This document shows, in pieces, positions 1 through 11,800 of a stretch of DNA of 64,000 bases. Under the pieces are notes generated by a model. It made no database searches and was not told where the DNA came from. It saw only the letters and a program-made list of their open reading frames with translations. The DNA comes from Trileptium ribeirensis (Eukaryota; Nematoda; Enoplea; Enoplida; Thoracostomopsidae): assembly GCA_030248225.1 (NCBI GenBank), contig JASANE010012062.1:59736-123735 (forward strand). Reading direction: 5' to 3'. The position numbers were made by a program, and so were the translations under genes. How positions within the stretch are numbered: position 1 is the stretch's first letter; each line of letters starts with the position of its first letter.

Positions 1-28
1 TTCCACATCAAAGGCAAGCAAAAATTCC

Positions 29-286
29 GTGAAAAGAATTGAATTCATCAACTCGGTCAAGGCATCCCACGACAATATGCCAAAGCTTGAAGTACCACTA
101 GAGATTGATGGCAAACGGTGCGTGCTTGAGCTGGATACTGCCACTACAGGTAATTTCATATCTACTGACTACTGGCATAGGTTGGGACGGCCGAAGTTAG
201 ATAACCCCTGCTGCCGCTATGAGACCGCCAGCAAACATAATTTGCCAGTGAAAGGCACTCGGAATACTCGTTGCCAAGGGTCATAG
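29..286 (+). pseudogene. Retrotransposon aspartic protease fragment
   Basis: The reading shows the retropepsin-like active-site region ELDTATTGNFIS (D-T-A in place of the commoner D-T-G), preceded by a VPLEIDGKRC strand as in gypsy-family pol proteases. It ends at a TAG at 284-286. The same frame resumes directly with FGCDVRFAVTD...LNLLGREA, the usual end of the protease domain, so the stop is a point lesion rather than a domain end. It would process the pol polyprotein in an intact element. The ATG used as first codon is arbitrary, since the real start is upstream in gag-pol. Confidence 0.85.
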
Positions 287-328
287 TTTGGTTGTGACGT
301 TCGATTTGCGGTAACCGACATTCCTGAC

Positions 329-1717
329 TTGAACCTCTTGGGACGAGAGGCAACTAAACAGTTGGGAATCTCCGTGGATAAGGCAATGGACAATGTAATT
401 TCTTGCAACACAGTGTTTAGTCATCTCAAGGCTGACATTAATTTACGAGACCACTGCAAAGAACTCTGCGAAGAATTCCCCAACCTTTGGAAGTCAGAAC
501 TGGGATGCCTTAAAGACTTTGAACTAGAAGTCGAATTCAAGCGACAATCCCACCCGATTTTTTGCAAAGCAAGGCCAGTGCCTTTTGCCATGCAAGCCGA
601 TTTGGAGAAAGCGTACGAAAGCGGCATTGCTAAAGGAATTTGGGAGCCGACTCAGTTCAATGAATACGGCACGCCAGTTGTTCCCTTTCGCAAGGCTCTC
701 CCTCCAGGTGAGACTAAGCCTGCATTGCGTGTTTGTGGTGACTATTCTGTCAGTATAAACCCGCAGCTAAAAGACCATCGACACCCGCTACCTCTTCCGG
801 AGGATGTCATGCGTAAACTAGGAGGTGGATACGGGTTTACAAACATTGATCCGGCCGATGCGTATAACTAGATCAAACTAGGCCCAAGAAGTCAAAGGAA
901 GCTTGCTCTCAATACACACAAAGGTGTGCTTCTTCAAAAACGACTGCCGTTTGGCATCAAGTCCGCTCCAGTTTACTTTCAGCAAACCATGGATCAGCTT
1001 ACACAAGGTCTACCTGGTATTGCTGTCTCTGTAGATGACATTTTGGTCAGTGGCAAAGATGCTAATGATCATCTGCAGAATCTCCGACGATTACTTCAGC
1101 GTCTAGATAATAAAGGACTCCGCTGCCGACTGGAAAAATGTCAGTTTGCACAACCGTGGGTTGAGTATCTTGGACACTTACTGTCGAAAGAAGGAATCGC
1201 CAAAGGACCAAAGGTCGACGATCTCCTCAAATTACCGGCACCACAAGACGTGTCCAGTCTGAGAGCATTCTTGGGCTCGGTACAGTTTTACGCCAAGTTC
1301 CTTCCTACCAACCTGGCTACAATTTCCGAAACACTGTTCCGTCTTACAAAGAAGAAGACGACCTGGAAATGGGACGCAGAACAACAATCTGCATTCGATC
1401 GGCTAAAGCAACTTCTTTCCTCTGAAAACGTGCTGGTTCATTATAACGAATCAATACCATTAGGAGTTGCTTGCGATGCTTCCAACGTTGGAATTGGTGC
1501 AGTATTATTTCACCGCTATCCAGATGGAAGCGAGCGGCCAATTTGCAACGTCTCAAAAATTTTTAATGAATCCCAGAAGAACTACAGTCAGATTCAGAAG
1601 GAAGCACTTGTTATTATCTTCGGGTTGAAGAAATTTTACCAATACCTTTATGGAAGGAAATTTACGTTGGTGACAGATCATCGACCATTTATTGCCATAT
1701 TTGGGCCCGGAAAATAA
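329..1717 (+). pseudogene. Retrotransposon reverse transcriptase and RNase H, interrupted
   Basis: RT fingers and palm segments are clear: GTPVVPFRK, RVCGDYSVSINP, DHRHPLPLPEDV, then after an in-frame TAG (869-871) LPFGIKSAPVYFQQTMD and the catalytic loop VSVDDILVSG. The usual Tyr before the double Asp is Ser here. RNase H follows with CDASNVGIGAVL, a QKEALVIIFGLKKF segment and TDHRPF, supplying the D-E-D acidic residues. A TAA at 1715-1717 interrupts it, and the frame reopens at 1,742. Both stops lie one C-to-T change from Gln codons expected at those positions, which is inference from the family. Not functional as read. Confidence 0.92.
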
Positions 1718-1741
1718 ACACCGATTCTCGCCGCAAACAGA

Positions 1742-2140
1742 TTGGCACGTTGGGCTCTCATGTTGGGACAATTTGATTACCAAATTGAATTCTGTAAAAC
1801 AGCGGATCATGCAAATGCTGATGTCCTGAGTCGTCTACCTGCGACTGACGATTTACAGTTCGACAGGGAGGAAAGCGAAGACGATGCAGCTATGGTCTGT
1901 GCCATTCAAGACATCAGTAACAAAGTAACTCCTGCTGACAAACATTCACTGGCCCGCGAATCGGCGAAAGATCCAGTCATTTCAGCAGTGCTTCGATTCA
2001 TGCGTGAAGGATGGCCGCCAAAGAAGAACGACGAAGGCATGGAAATGCAACGTTACCGTAAGTTGGCTGATTCACTATCTATTGCTAACGGTTGCTTAGT
2101 ACTTGGCTCCAGGGTAGCGAGCCCTGCCAATCTCGCCGCG
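1742..2140 (+). pseudogene. RNase H C-terminus and linker to integrase
   Basis: This continues the RT/RNase H frame with RWALMLGQFDYQIEF and DHANADVLSRLP, the conserved end of gypsy RNase H (tether domain). A charged linker follows, with a PPKKNDEGMEMQRYRKLAD segment typical of the stretch before the integrase zinc finger. The frame is lost around 2,110-2,160, where homology passes to the next frame. The open frame runs on to 2,188 but its last residues look out of register. Confidence 0.85.
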
Positions 2141-2943
2141 ATGTCTTGGAATTGTTGCACCTGGGACAGTTTGGCATGCAGCGTATGAAGCAGCTTGCAC
2201 GTACGGCTGTCTACTGGCCAAATATTGATTATGACATCGAAGCAACCTGCACCAGCACTTGCACCAGCTGTGGGGAGCACCAAAACAAACCACCAAAACC
2301 GGCAATTCATCTATTGATGCTACCAGAAAAACCATGGAGCTGTTTGCATGCTATTAGTTTCCTGGGGACTAATTGGATGGTTTTAACGGACGCATATTCA
2401 AAATATCCCTGTATTCATACAACTCAGGCGGTCACGGCAAAGGCATCGATTCTGGAACAGTACTTTGCTCATTTCGAATATCCTCATACATTGGTCACGG
2501 ACAATGCATCAGCATTCATGTTGGAAGAATTCCAGGCATGGTGCAAAGAACGAGGACTTACTCATCTTACAGGTGCTCCGTGTCATCCTGCTACGAATGG
2601 ATCCGCAGAACGACTCGTCCAAACTTTCAAGCAAGCTTTACGGAAATCAAGTCTTTCTCCGAGAAAAGCCTTGCAAGAGTTCCTGATGCAATATCGTCGC
2701 ACTCCTAACTCCAGCGGATATTCCCCCAGTGAGTTACTCAATTCGAGACAAATTCGGACGAAAATCGACACTCTGCTTCCGTCCCCAGCTTACACTGCTC
2801 AAGGTAAGCAAGCCAAAGAAGCTAGCAAATCCCAGTTTCAAACTGTTGCAAAAGTGGACCCTGCTTATAAAGTCGGTGATCATTCTATGCTCTGTACTTT
2901 GGACCCCATCACGACAAGCAGCCACGTTGGATGCCTGCTGTAG
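2135..2943 (+). pseudogene. Retrotransposon integrase (HHCC zinc finger and DDE core)
   Basis: An LHLGQFGMQRMKQL segment followed by C-T-S-T-C-T-S-C gives the HHCC zinc-binding region, with the second His replaced by Gln. The catalytic core shows the first Asp in VLTDAYSKYP, the second in LVTDNASAF, and the Glu in NGSAERLVQTFKQAL, so the DDE triad is present. A chromo/GPY-like C-terminal part follows to about 2,880. A frameshift near 2,880-2,945 moves the rest of pol into another frame. Given the upstream stops and two frameshifts I treat it as a pseudogene. Confidence 0.9.
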
Positions 2944-3245
2944 TCACACAGCGAAAACGCACCCGTACTGTCAACGTCCGTGTTTATCCACGACCCACCT
3001 GGCGGCGACACGTCGAACAACTGCAGCCGAGGCACGTTTCTCAAGATGACAACGAACCTGGCGCAGATGTCGACTCAACAGGTGCCACAAATACTTCGGA
3101 TAATGATCCGTTGGAAATCGCCGAAGTACCTCAGACAGGAGGAGAAGAAATCGACAATGCGTCCAGTTCTGGCGGTCACCAACTACGGCGTTCAAAGCGG
3201 ACAACAAAAGGACGTCCGCCTAAACACTACTCGCCGTCAAGGTAA
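2931..3245 (+). pseudogene. C-terminal tail of the retrotransposon pol polyprotein
   Basis: A basic and acidic tail (VVTQRKRTRTVNVRVYP, then LRRSKRTTKGRPPKHYSPSR) matches the low-complexity end of gypsy pol proteins after integrase. It is in a third frame relative to the integrase core, so a small indel separates them. It ends in TAA at 3,243-3,245, immediately before the purine-rich GGCGGGGAGG tract that would prime plus-strand synthesis. Confidence 0.75.
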
Positions 3246-3266
3246 ACCTTCGGCTAGGCGGGGAGG

Positions 3267-3656
3267 TGTTATGGATTTGCTTCGCCAGAACATTTTGGAA
3301 TTATATTCGATCCTGTTCTGGAAGTTCCTATGATGTACGAGGACATCCTCACACGTGGAGTGACGGCATCTCAATCTTTCTAGAATGTTCTACGGATTTC
3401 GAAAACTGATGTCATGATTATTCTAGAAGATTCTTTGATTATATTTAAAGACGGTTGCCTACCACAACTTGAGTTACTGTTTAGTTACTTCTGAAGTACT
3501 GTTTCCTTACTGTTCAGTTTACTGTTTCTTATTGTCTCGATTCAACGTTACTTTTACTGTCTTGTTTACTACGTTTTGTTCACTTACTTCTGTTGGCTTT
3601 CAATAAACGCTTGGTTTCTACAGCTCAACGTGGATCTACGCCTCTGGGAATACAAC
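3267..3656 (+). repeat. 3' LTR of the gypsy element
   Basis: The LTR begins with TGTTATGG directly after the polypurine tract at about 3,256-3,266 and ends near ACAACA, giving the usual TG...CA limits with short inverted ends. An AATAAA polyadenylation signal is at about 3,602. Because the 5' LTR is outside the window, the end coordinate is uncertain by a few bases (CA also occurs at 3,658). Confidence 0.8.
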
Positions 3657-6600
3657 ACACACTATCGTTTTAAAAAATTTTTTTTCAAAGAATAGTATTG
3701 ATTCTTTAAAACCTCATTAAAATTTTTCTTAAATCTCATGAAAATGTTTCAAAAATTGTGAAATTTCAAAAAGACATACTTTGCAAGCATTAAGTAAAAC
3801 ATTTAAATGTATTTTTAAAGGCATAATATGTGATACGTCATGGCTGTGCAGTATTGGCATTGCTATAGCCAAAAATGGTGGTATTTGGCTTAAGTTCGCA
3901 TACATAGTCAATCAAGCTGGGATCTGCCAAGCTTGCCGTCTGCTTACTTCAGGCAATGCAGGGATGTTGCGTTTCAGCCATCTAGCTTGCGTTGAGTTTA
4001 CCTGTGGTGAACAGTACTCACGTTCCACGTTCTGGTGTTAAACGTTGCTTTCATTATTTCATAAATTTTAACTGTAGTATCCAACTTTTATCTGCACCTT
4101 GTCCACCGTGTAGTGGAATACGCTGTCGTTGTTAATCCAGACCATAACCAATTTGGAATGGTATTTTTTTGTTTTGTTTTTAATTTGGTTTTGACTTGTC
4201 GTGGGTAGTATACTACCGGCGCCTATCTACCCTTAGGTCTTGAATTTTTTCTTTGAATAAGTTTATTTCTCGTTTTATCTGGAACAAATCATCTGGCTAA
4301 AACACTATACTGTAATGCACTGGAAATTATATGTGCAGTAACGTAGGCGCTTAGCAGTCAAAATGTCGAAATTATAATTTAGAAACTGTGTGCCATCATA
4401 ATTGTACAAACCACATATTCTAGGCTATTGGATAATTGGGAAAACCGGGAAACGCGGGGATTTAACATTCATTAGTGCGTGAGCATCATGTATGACAGAG
4501 TACTCTTCGCCAAATTTTATCATGGACTCTTGGTATAAGCAAAAGTGTATAAAGGAAGAGTACAACATTTCCCGGCCCTGTGATGCTACCCTTATTCGGT
4601 GACATAGGCTTTTTTTGGCTGTACCCGCTGCGAATCGCATTACCCATGCCCTTGTTTTGTGTTATGGGGTACCCCTTACTTTTTGGGTGGGGGTAGATCG
4701 GACCACAGTTTGGTTGGTGGGTTGGTTGATGATATCTTTGGTTTAAACCGAGCCCCTCTCAACAAAACTAGGGTGCGAGCTGCTCTGCCCAAAAATAGAG
4801 GTTTGCAATTTTGTTCTTCCTCGTGTAGCTCCTGGTATAAGTGATTTATTGGCAAAATACTAAGTACCATTCGCATAAATGTCTCTCTTTCTAAGATGGT
4901 GCTAACTTGTGAATATTACATGTATATATAGATAACTTAAATAATGTTAACAATGTAGTTTTATGGGAGCGATTGATAAAAACGATAAATTGCCGGAACC
5001 ATGCGTCACAGAAGTCGTATTGTACAAGGTCTTATCGCCAGATCTGTTTCATTAGTCTAAGATCAGCAGAAATGTGTAATTAATATTATTTTGACTGCCG
5101 AATTTTTAGACAATGGAATTTCACTACGTCGCTGTGTTTTATGGATTTCGTTAAATACAAGTGAATAGATACAGTGGAAAGTACTTGGTAAAAGGAATAC
5201 TGATTGTCTGTTGTACTTTTGTTTGCGCTGAGTTTTGCGTGTATGTGTGAGCCCATTAAAACTCAATAATGTAATGTCTTCAAAGTATTCTGTAAATAGT
5301 AACTGTTTTAGTTTAAACACGTGCCTTCTGGTGAAGATTTGCCAGACGTGTTGGATAAAGTGAAGTTTAGTTCGCTTTCTTGGACTGGCGATAATCAAGG
5401 CGTTTTTTACTGTGTAAGCATTCTAAAGTTCAATAGTGAGTTGCAGTGTTTTGTGTCGCGAGTTGTGTTATTTATCAAATAAGTTACATATATGGAGCCA
5501 CGTCTCAAGAACAACAGTACTCGAGTAGTAGGAGAAAAGGGTTCTGGCACAACGGCAAAGTCCGCTTTGTCCTAACTGTCTAGGAAACAGAAGGTTAGTA
5601 CTAAACCATTATGCTGTGTATGGTGCATATTCAACGCTTCAGCGTGATATATAATTGGGGGAGATATCGTTCACAATAACATTAAATCTAAGAAAGAATA
5701 TGTATGGTTTTCGGCCGATAGATGAGGGTTAGAGCAAGCAGCTCTAAATAATGAAATATCTATACCCCAAAAAACTGGAAAACTGATGGGAGGTATAAGT
5801 TAACGATAGGGAATTTCGTTAAATTCAGCACTGCGTAGATGGTTTTGAAAAAGTTTATCTTTCTCATTGGTCTGGAGTGGTTTTTAAAATAGAATAACAA
5901 AGACGAAATAACGAAAAAACAGTAGACTGTAATAACGAAGATATTCTATGTACATCATACTAGGCGGATATACAGAACGCAAACGTAACTGATAGTTTGA
6001 AGGTTGAAAAAAATTATACGTACGCGAAGAAAGATGGTACAGTGGAATAGTACGTAAACTGGAAAAGTTACCTTAAAAAGTTTAATCTTCTGATATCGGA
6101 AGACAGGACAGAAAATATAATTGATGGTTTATAAACTATGTAGATATTCCATTTCAAATTACATTTGATCGCTATAGAGTCAGGGACTACTGGAATTGGT
6201 ACCACACATCTGGTGGCTAGTTTACTGACACTAGGATAATATGTTTGATCAACCAATTAAAAAATTGTCTGATGCTATAGTACGATGGAAACTATGTATC
6301 GCGATACAGTTGAACAAATGCCTAAGATAACTTTGATGGTGGAAAATCCCAAGAGCTATTGAGAAATCAGAATGACAAACTGTGTCATAATTTGAATAGT
6401 TAATAGAGTAGTCTGATAATGAGGTTCTAGGTTTACTGTTCACCAAAATAAGTAATATATTTATTGTTCTAACCTTTTGTCATTGTGGAAAGTATATGAC
6501 ACAAACATCAACGAACATACAGTATCTTTTTCTCTTTTCAAATCTTCGATCAAAATCTGTGATTGACACGCTGGGTATAAAGGTTTAGTCTCTTGAAGCC

Positions 6601-7139
6601 AAAGTGCCTACCCACAGCGTCTGACATGGCAACGCTTCTAAGCCGTATTCATACTTCTTATACACCTTAAATCTATAACGCCAGACGACTTGAGGGTTAG
6701 AATAAACATATTGCTAGAACAACCTATTGTTTACAAGTCAACGTAAAACGGAAAATTTATACGAAATTGTTAATACTTTAGAGACATGAAAATACAATAG
6801 TTATAGTTAGAGTCATTGTGAGATTGGATACAACAAATTTCGGCAATTTTTATAGAATTTGTTTGCGAAATCTGCTTCAATGTTTTGCATGGAACATTTT
6901 CCCGTTAATATCAGAAGAGGCAATTCCGGAAACATAAATAAATGGAAATTTTAATGGTAACATTGAAAGAGTATGTATAATCTAACAATGCCAATATGTT
7001 TAAGTTTCAGGTATATGCATGTAAATAACTTGTCCTTACTACAAAAGGATCACTGCTTTTAAATCACGAATGGAAGGGCATAATAATTTGCTTCGTGATT
7101 ATTTTTCAATAAAAATATAAGAGTTGAGCCTCTTGCTAT
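3657..7139. other. AT-rich stretch with no recognisable gene
   Basis: Short open frames here (for example around 3,781-4,041 and 4,659-4,844) have no recognisable domain. I searched by eye for the N-terminal PREP exons (DPYxWLED and the blade-1 motifs) on the + strand and saw none, so those exons are probably upstream of the window or too diverged to recognise. Confidence 0.5.
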
Positions 7140-7460
7140 GCAGGGTTGATATTGAATTTTTGAGCGGAGCTCGGCGAAGCCGAGCGAAGCGTTTTTATTT
7201 TCTGTCTGGGAGTAAAAAGGTCGATGTCTGTCCGTTCGTTCGTTCGTTCGGCCGACGGATCTCAAGAACCACTGAACGGATTTTAAAAAACTTTTTTGTT
7301 TGAAAGCCTATCATGTCAGAGTGTGCACCTGATATTTGGGATTAAAATTTTGAGTGGTTAATTGGTAATTAGCTAATTAGTTAATTTTATGCAGCTAAAA
7401 TAGGGAATTTTGCCATATTTGTGTTATTTATTGAAATAGAATCGTTTCGATAAAACCATT
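7140..7460 (-). repeat. Fragment of the fold-back repeat family R
   Basis: The segment begins with a CGAAGCGTTTTTATTTTCTGTCTG end, then four tandem GTTC/CGTT units, then ATCTCAAGAACCACTGAACGG and a TAATTAGCTAATTAG core. The same pieces occur in reverse order at 15,540-15,860, 17,040-17,147 and 20,590-20,660, which defines it as one dispersed family. Confidence 0.7.
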
Positions 7461-8695
7461 ATAGGGTTTTTGGGTCGAAGAATTCAAATATAATATTTTT
7501 ACCAAGAATAAAGCCCTATGCAATGTAGTTACAAGAATATAAAATTGAGTACATTTGTAATGCCACAGCCCAAGCTTCGCTCACAAATGTAGTTCCACTA
7601 CCGACTAGTAGCATTGATTAGTTATTGGATCATTCAAATGGGTGTGCCAAATATATATCCAAGGTAAAAGATGGAAATGTATGGTTGATTATAGATTTTA
7701 AAGTCATAAAATATAGGTCGTTGGTGTTATTTGTAATGGATGAATATCCAGATATATAAAATTGAATGTCGTTATTGGTATTTCGCTTATACATTAATAT
7801 TTTTGACTTATTGTAATTTATTTATAGAGTAGTATTTGCAACATCATACAGCATATCACTAAGTAGTAGCCATCTCGTTCCCCTGGGCGGCTGGGGCAAA
7901 ATGGACTTTCCCCTATCCCAGAACTTCTTATTTAGTACTATTTATTCATTATTGTCTCTCGAGCGACGGATATCGAAATCGAATAAATTTTACGTATCCG
8001 CGTACCAGTATTTAAATTTTTTTTAGCGACACTGGAAAAATTTTATCGCGCTCAAAACGACATTGATTTGTTGAACTGTTACAATAATCAAAGTAATATG
8101 TAAAGCTAGGCCAGGTAAACTCGATGAGACGGTTCAGAAAATATCCAACGCTTATGACTGATAGTTTTCTGGCTCCTTCCTTTGTACTCAGAATTTTCGA
8201 AAAAAATTTTCCTGATGTATATGTTATGCTTATATCATTTGAACCGCATTGACCAGCTCAATGGTGTTACGGGATGAACAGTTAAGGAGGACAGGTTTGA
8301 GTTAAGCTTCCATATATTTGAAAACTTAAGGCTATAGCTAAGCCTGATTCGTTAACCCATTAAAGGATTTTGCTTAATTTGACACCACTCAACTCAATTC
8401 GTTAGTGCTCTTCGAATGGCATACACAATTACACGCTATAGTTTTATCTATCGTAAAATCTTATTTTGGAAAATTTTCGGTACCAAGATTTATTGGTAGC
8501 CCGAAATTGCCATTTTTGTATAATTTTTAATGTATAAATGATGTATAAATTTTTAGGATAAAATATACTTTTTTAATTATTCAGAGGTTTCTTTTGCCTT
8601 GCCCGTTAATAGCATTTTTCGCTCTAGTATAATTAACACAAACCATGTTTTCTAACTATAACAATTATTGATTTTTACTGAACTTGCTGTTCTAG
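7461..8695. other. Non-coding stretch upstream of the first visible PREP exon
   Basis: AT-rich and without recognisable domains. It is presumably intron, because the exon that follows starts in mid-protein after a good TTCTAG acceptor. Confidence 0.5.
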
Positions 8696-8835
8696 GCATA
8701 TCCGGACTGTGAAAATACCGAAGGCACAGCCACCGATAAATTGGAGTTTCATAGTCTTTACTACCACCAACTAGGTACTGAACAATCTGAAGATCCTCGC
8801 TGTGTTCATTTTTCAGCTAATCCGGAATATATGGT
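8696..8835 (+). CDS. PREP: PREP exon a (propeller)
   Basis: Follows acceptor TTCTAG and starts in phase 0 with [15 protein letters not shown], continuing [19 protein letters not shown], close to the vertebrate LYYHVLGTDQSED region. It ends after ATG GT at donor GTACGT (phase 2). The alternative donor two bases earlier would break the frame with the next exon. Confidence 0.95.
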
Positions 8836-11800
8836 GTACGTTTTATTGTTTATTATGGTTTGGACGTAATTTATTGTTATCCTCTTTCTAAACAATACCT
8901 CATTTATTTAGAATGTATCTGTTTGCCATGTTTTTGCAACATAAAGATAACAAGTCACAAGGAACCACCTCCAAATCTAAATCAGAAAATTTTTCAAAAG
9001 TCGATGATTTAAAAAGTGGTAAAGTGAATTGAAAATATTCTTTAAAAACGTCACTGTTGTGACTAAAAGCAACTTCTTCACAAAATCTAAATTTTTAACT
9101 AATCTTTATCTAATCTATTGGAATTTTTAATGTTAGAATGCGTCTTCCAAAATTTTATGTCAAAAGCTGATGTTTTATTATTGGTAGTTTCCATGAAAGG
9201 TAATGTTGAACGCGGGTCAAAGTTTTGTCAGGGAACGCAATTTTTTACCAGGAACCCGCCATTCTCAAATGGGAGGAGCTCATATTGCACACTTGCGTTC
9301 GTGTTTATACATGTATACTATGCTTACAAACTGCCGAATGATTGGCCGGAGTTAGGAACTACTTCTCTATTTCTGTTAAGTTAAGAAGTTTAAGTTAATT
9401 TCTGAGTTAAGAACTATTTCTGTTTAAAAATTTTTTGCCTTCGGGTACAATGTTTGTCATTAATGAATTTTATTGGTTCGATGGCTGCTGTTCGACATTT
9501 TTTAATTTCTGCGCAATAATAATAGTCTTGCCGTTGTTTAATAATTATTTCCTAGCTGTTATTCGCAGAGTTAAATTTGAAATAAAACGGATAAAAGTGT
9601 TATAATATGGATGTATGCTGGATTGCTATATTTTGTCATCCTTCATTGCTATTTTTTCATTTATAGTTGAAGTATAAGTATCAATATATGTTTTGGTTCT
9701 TATCTGAGTCGTGCGGATATATTACTGGTTTTCCCACAGAGGAGTGGGCCCTCAGGTGTTTCGGCTTCCCCCAGATGCGCCCCGATTCAGCCCTCAGGTA
9801 TTTTTGGTTTCCTCCAGTTGAGCTCCCAGATTTTTGCATGATTTATGCGAAGCAAAAATTATGCCAATTTTTCTTATAAAACTAAAAAAATTGCTAATTT
9901 TTTTGCCTTTAGGTGGCAAAAACAGTACATTTGCCGTTAATCTATAGGGTTTCACTGTATAATGTGTTGCTCTACTGTATATAGGATATATTATATTGGC
10001 TTAGGCACATACCGTGGTAACTAATAACTTGTTTTGAGTTCATTGTCTTCATTATTTCACAGACGAAGGATCAACAGTGCTCAATTTGCGACCATATCGC
10101 AAAATAAAGACGTAGCTACAAAATTTTAATGAATATTTTTGTGATCATCACACAAGTAACTTCAGTCAGACAACCAGAGAAAAATATTCTTCAAATATGA
10201 AATGCGAAATTTCGGCCCTCAAAGATCCTTCTTCGTGGGTTGTAGCTGAAATTGTACAAGCAGAGCGGAAATTATAGCTCAGTGGACATTCTAGCGATGC
10301 AATTTTATTTTGAAATATGCATGCCCACACCTTCCCCTGTAAGATTCACTCTACGCTGAAGCTGGGGGACAATGCGGCATATATTGTGATAACATTTCAG
10401 GCATGGTGAAGTAACTGAAGACGGAAGATATTTAATAGTATCAGCCTCTCGTGGCTGCGATCCAACCAATCTGCTTTACTATAGTGATCTTGAGGACATA
10501 GGCAATATTATTCACGGTGAGTTGCCACTCGTTGTGGTATCAAATAAAATTTTTATGCATGCGATCAATAATTGCTATTTAAACAAATATTTGTGATGGA
10601 TGAGTGATGAAGAATCGTTCGACTGGATTTGATAAGAATTCCAGATATCACTATACTACCACAAATAATTACAATAAAAATAATACCTTAGTAGTTGTCA
10701 ATGCTTTACTGTCTAATGCAATACGTGACTTGTTGGTTTTGTCGAATATAACGTTTCGTATGATTTTGTGGACTTGAAAGGTCGTTTGCTATATTTCGTA
10801 GTTTAACAGCTGCCGAGCATGTAATCAAAACCAGTTAGCCATTCATAGATGCTGTCTAAGATTCTTGCAAATGTACGTGTATACAATACTTGCCACAATT
10901 GCTAGCAACTTGCTAGTGGGACAATATATTTCTACATTTTATAGTTTGTTTTTATTCGCTCGTTGTTCGTTCGTTGCTCGCTCGTTGTTCGTTCGCTGCT
11001 CGCTCGTTCTTCTTTCGCTGCTTACCCGTTGTTTGCTCGCTCCTTGTTCGCCGCTGCACGATTGTCGTTAGCTCGCTGCTTTCGTGCTGTTTGATGGTTG
11101 TTCGCTCGCTACTCGTTCACTTGTAAGGCGAGACACAGCAATGGCGAGTGCTATGTGACACAAAAAGAGAAAGTATTAATTGTTCAGTAAGTTTATTTGT
11201 CTCTGTGCACATTCACATAATTCGTTGTACTGCCCCAGATTTTATAACATTATTAACTATTTATCGGGAACTTGTGCATAAATAACTAACATTACTGCGC
11301 TCCTAAAGCTATGCCAAACTATATAGTTTATAAACGTGTACAGGTATAATTATTGATAATGTGATCCTCCAACTTTACATTGCTTATGTTGATAGATGTT
11401 ATGAAACGACTTCAGTTATATTACTTTACGAGTATTATATTTTTATGTGTTATCTTTAGAAGATTTGGTCCTGGAGCCCATTGTAGACAAATTGGAAAAT
11501 AAGTATGAGGTGAGATGTTTTTAATTTTAAATATTGTGTTTGGAAATCGAGATCGTCCGAGCCCATAAATATATAACAATAAACGTGAAATGAGCACGGG
11601 AAAAATTCTTAAAATGAACCAACTTTATTGGGCTCTCCAAATTGGGGGAGGGGGCTAGCACTGTTCAGTTAACCTGGTTCAAAACAGGTGTTCCCGGTTT
11701 ATGCCCCCTGGCAAAATTTTGTGCCTTCCTCCCTGTTCATTGTCTCTTGGCAAATTTTATTTGTTTCTAATCGGTGCAAACTACATAAAACTTGATCAAA

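Larger units (their letters stand above)
1..3656 (+). mobile_element. Ty3/gypsy LTR retrotransposon, 5' truncated by the window, degenerate
   Basis: Reading + strand, the remains of a pol polyprotein appear in the order protease, reverse transcriptase, RNase H, integrase, C-terminal tail, then a purine-rich tract and a 3' LTR. This order (integrase after RNase H) is diagnostic of Ty3/gypsy rather than Ty1/copia. Most of pol stays in one frame but is cut by three stop codons (284-286, 869-871, 1715-1717) and at least two frameshifts (about 2,110-2,160 and 2,880-2,945), so this copy cannot make an intact polyprotein. The 5' LTR and gag lie outside the window. It is upstream of, and in the same orientation as, the PREP exons. 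Confidence 0.93.

Noticed and set aside
3657..8695. N-terminal PREP exons expected upstream of 8,696
   Set aside because: No segment with the conserved N-terminal motifs and splice sites was found by eye on the + strand.
10865..11071. 68-codon frame rich in Leu, Cys and Ser
   Set aside because: It is a translation of the CGTT/CTCG minisatellite.
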